DNA of 5,630 bases, taken from NCBI GenBank assembly GCA_013360535.1, contig JABWBL010000252.1, forward strand, positions 1 through 5,630, read 5' to 3'. Every line of letters begins with the position of its first letter. Positions within the stretch are counted from its first letter, which is position 1. Of this stretch, positions 5,534 to 5,630 are shown in pieces. The notes under the pieces were generated by a model that saw nothing but the letters and a program-made list of their open reading frames with translations, had not been told where the DNA came from and did not search any database. A program made the position numbers and the translations under genes. Source of the DNA: Planctomycetaceae bacterium. GTDB lineage: Bacteria; Planctomycetota; UBA1135; GCA-002686595.

Positions 5534-5630
5534 CTCACGTCTCGTCAAGTGGTGTAGTTCCCGTTGTTCCTCTGGGCGCTGGGTTGGTTGAGGTGTCGGT
5601 GAGTTGGTGAAGGCCGTTGGTGCGCAGGGC
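5534..5630 (+). mobile_element. Possible left end of an IS256-type insertion sequence (truncated by window)
   Basis: From about 5534 the sequence changes character: it becomes G/T-rich on this strand with many GGTTG, GGTG and GTTGG runs, and no frame looks coding. The stretch GTCAAGTGGTGTAGTTCCCG (5544-5563) resembles the GTGGTGTA-containing terminal inverted repeats I associate with IS256-family elements of high-GC bacteria. If that is right, the transposase gene lies beyond the right edge. No target-site duplication or opposite end can be seen, so this is recall-based and tentative. Confidence 0.27.

Noticed and set aside
1..5630. CRISPR array, tRNA, rRNA or riboswitch
   Set aside because: No regularly spaced repeats, tRNA-like cloverleaf or conserved RNA motif was recognised when reading either strand. 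This was by eye only.

Overview
This is a GC-rich bacterial window with strong G/C bias at third codon positions in most genes. No rRNA, tRNA or CRISPR array was recognised. The closest taxonomic hint is a C-terminal HEAT-like gene fragment near the right end (ALRSIT-Q-F-YDPW...WRAWW), a style I associate with Planctomycetota. Myxococcota or another high-GC phylum cannot be excluded, so the assignment is tentative.

Layout, left to right. (1) Bases 2-1369 hold the 3' part of a plus-strand gene whose start lies outside the window. It encodes an unrecognised protein ending in two DnaJ-type CxxCxGxG zinc motifs. (2) Bases 1416-2157 hold a compact type II toxin-antitoxin operon in toxin-first order: a RelE/HigB-like (Gp49/DUF891-type) toxin followed by a HigA-like XRE helix-turn-helix antitoxin. 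A near-perfect 18-bp palindrome lies inside the 17-bp spacer of a good sigma70-like promoter, and the predicted transcript starts only about 4 nt before the toxin ATG. (3) Bases 2320-3237 encode an endonuclease/exonuclease/phosphatase (EEP, DNase I-like fold) protein with an N-terminal membrane anchor and an apparent loss of one catalytic histidine. (4) Bases 3338-5050 encode a full-length single-chain DUF262-DUF1524 protein of the GmrSD/BrxU type, a probable modification-dependent (type IV) restriction nuclease. (5) Bases 5051-5630 contain no intact gene. They hold a minus-strand HEAT-like gene remnant converging on the nuclease gene, short inverted repeats, and at the extreme right a sequence resembling the end of an IS256-type insertion sequence.

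Together the toxin-antitoxin pair, the type IV restriction enzyme, the gene remnant and the possible IS end look like a small accessory or defence island beside chromosomal genes. The DUF262-DUF1524 nuclease would attack modified phage DNA and the toxin-antitoxin pair could stabilise the island or act in abortive infection. No sequence evidence ties the EEP protein or the zinc-motif protein to defence. The families are known; the less usual points are the promoter/operator layout, the altered EEP active site and the widely spaced zinc-motif pair.
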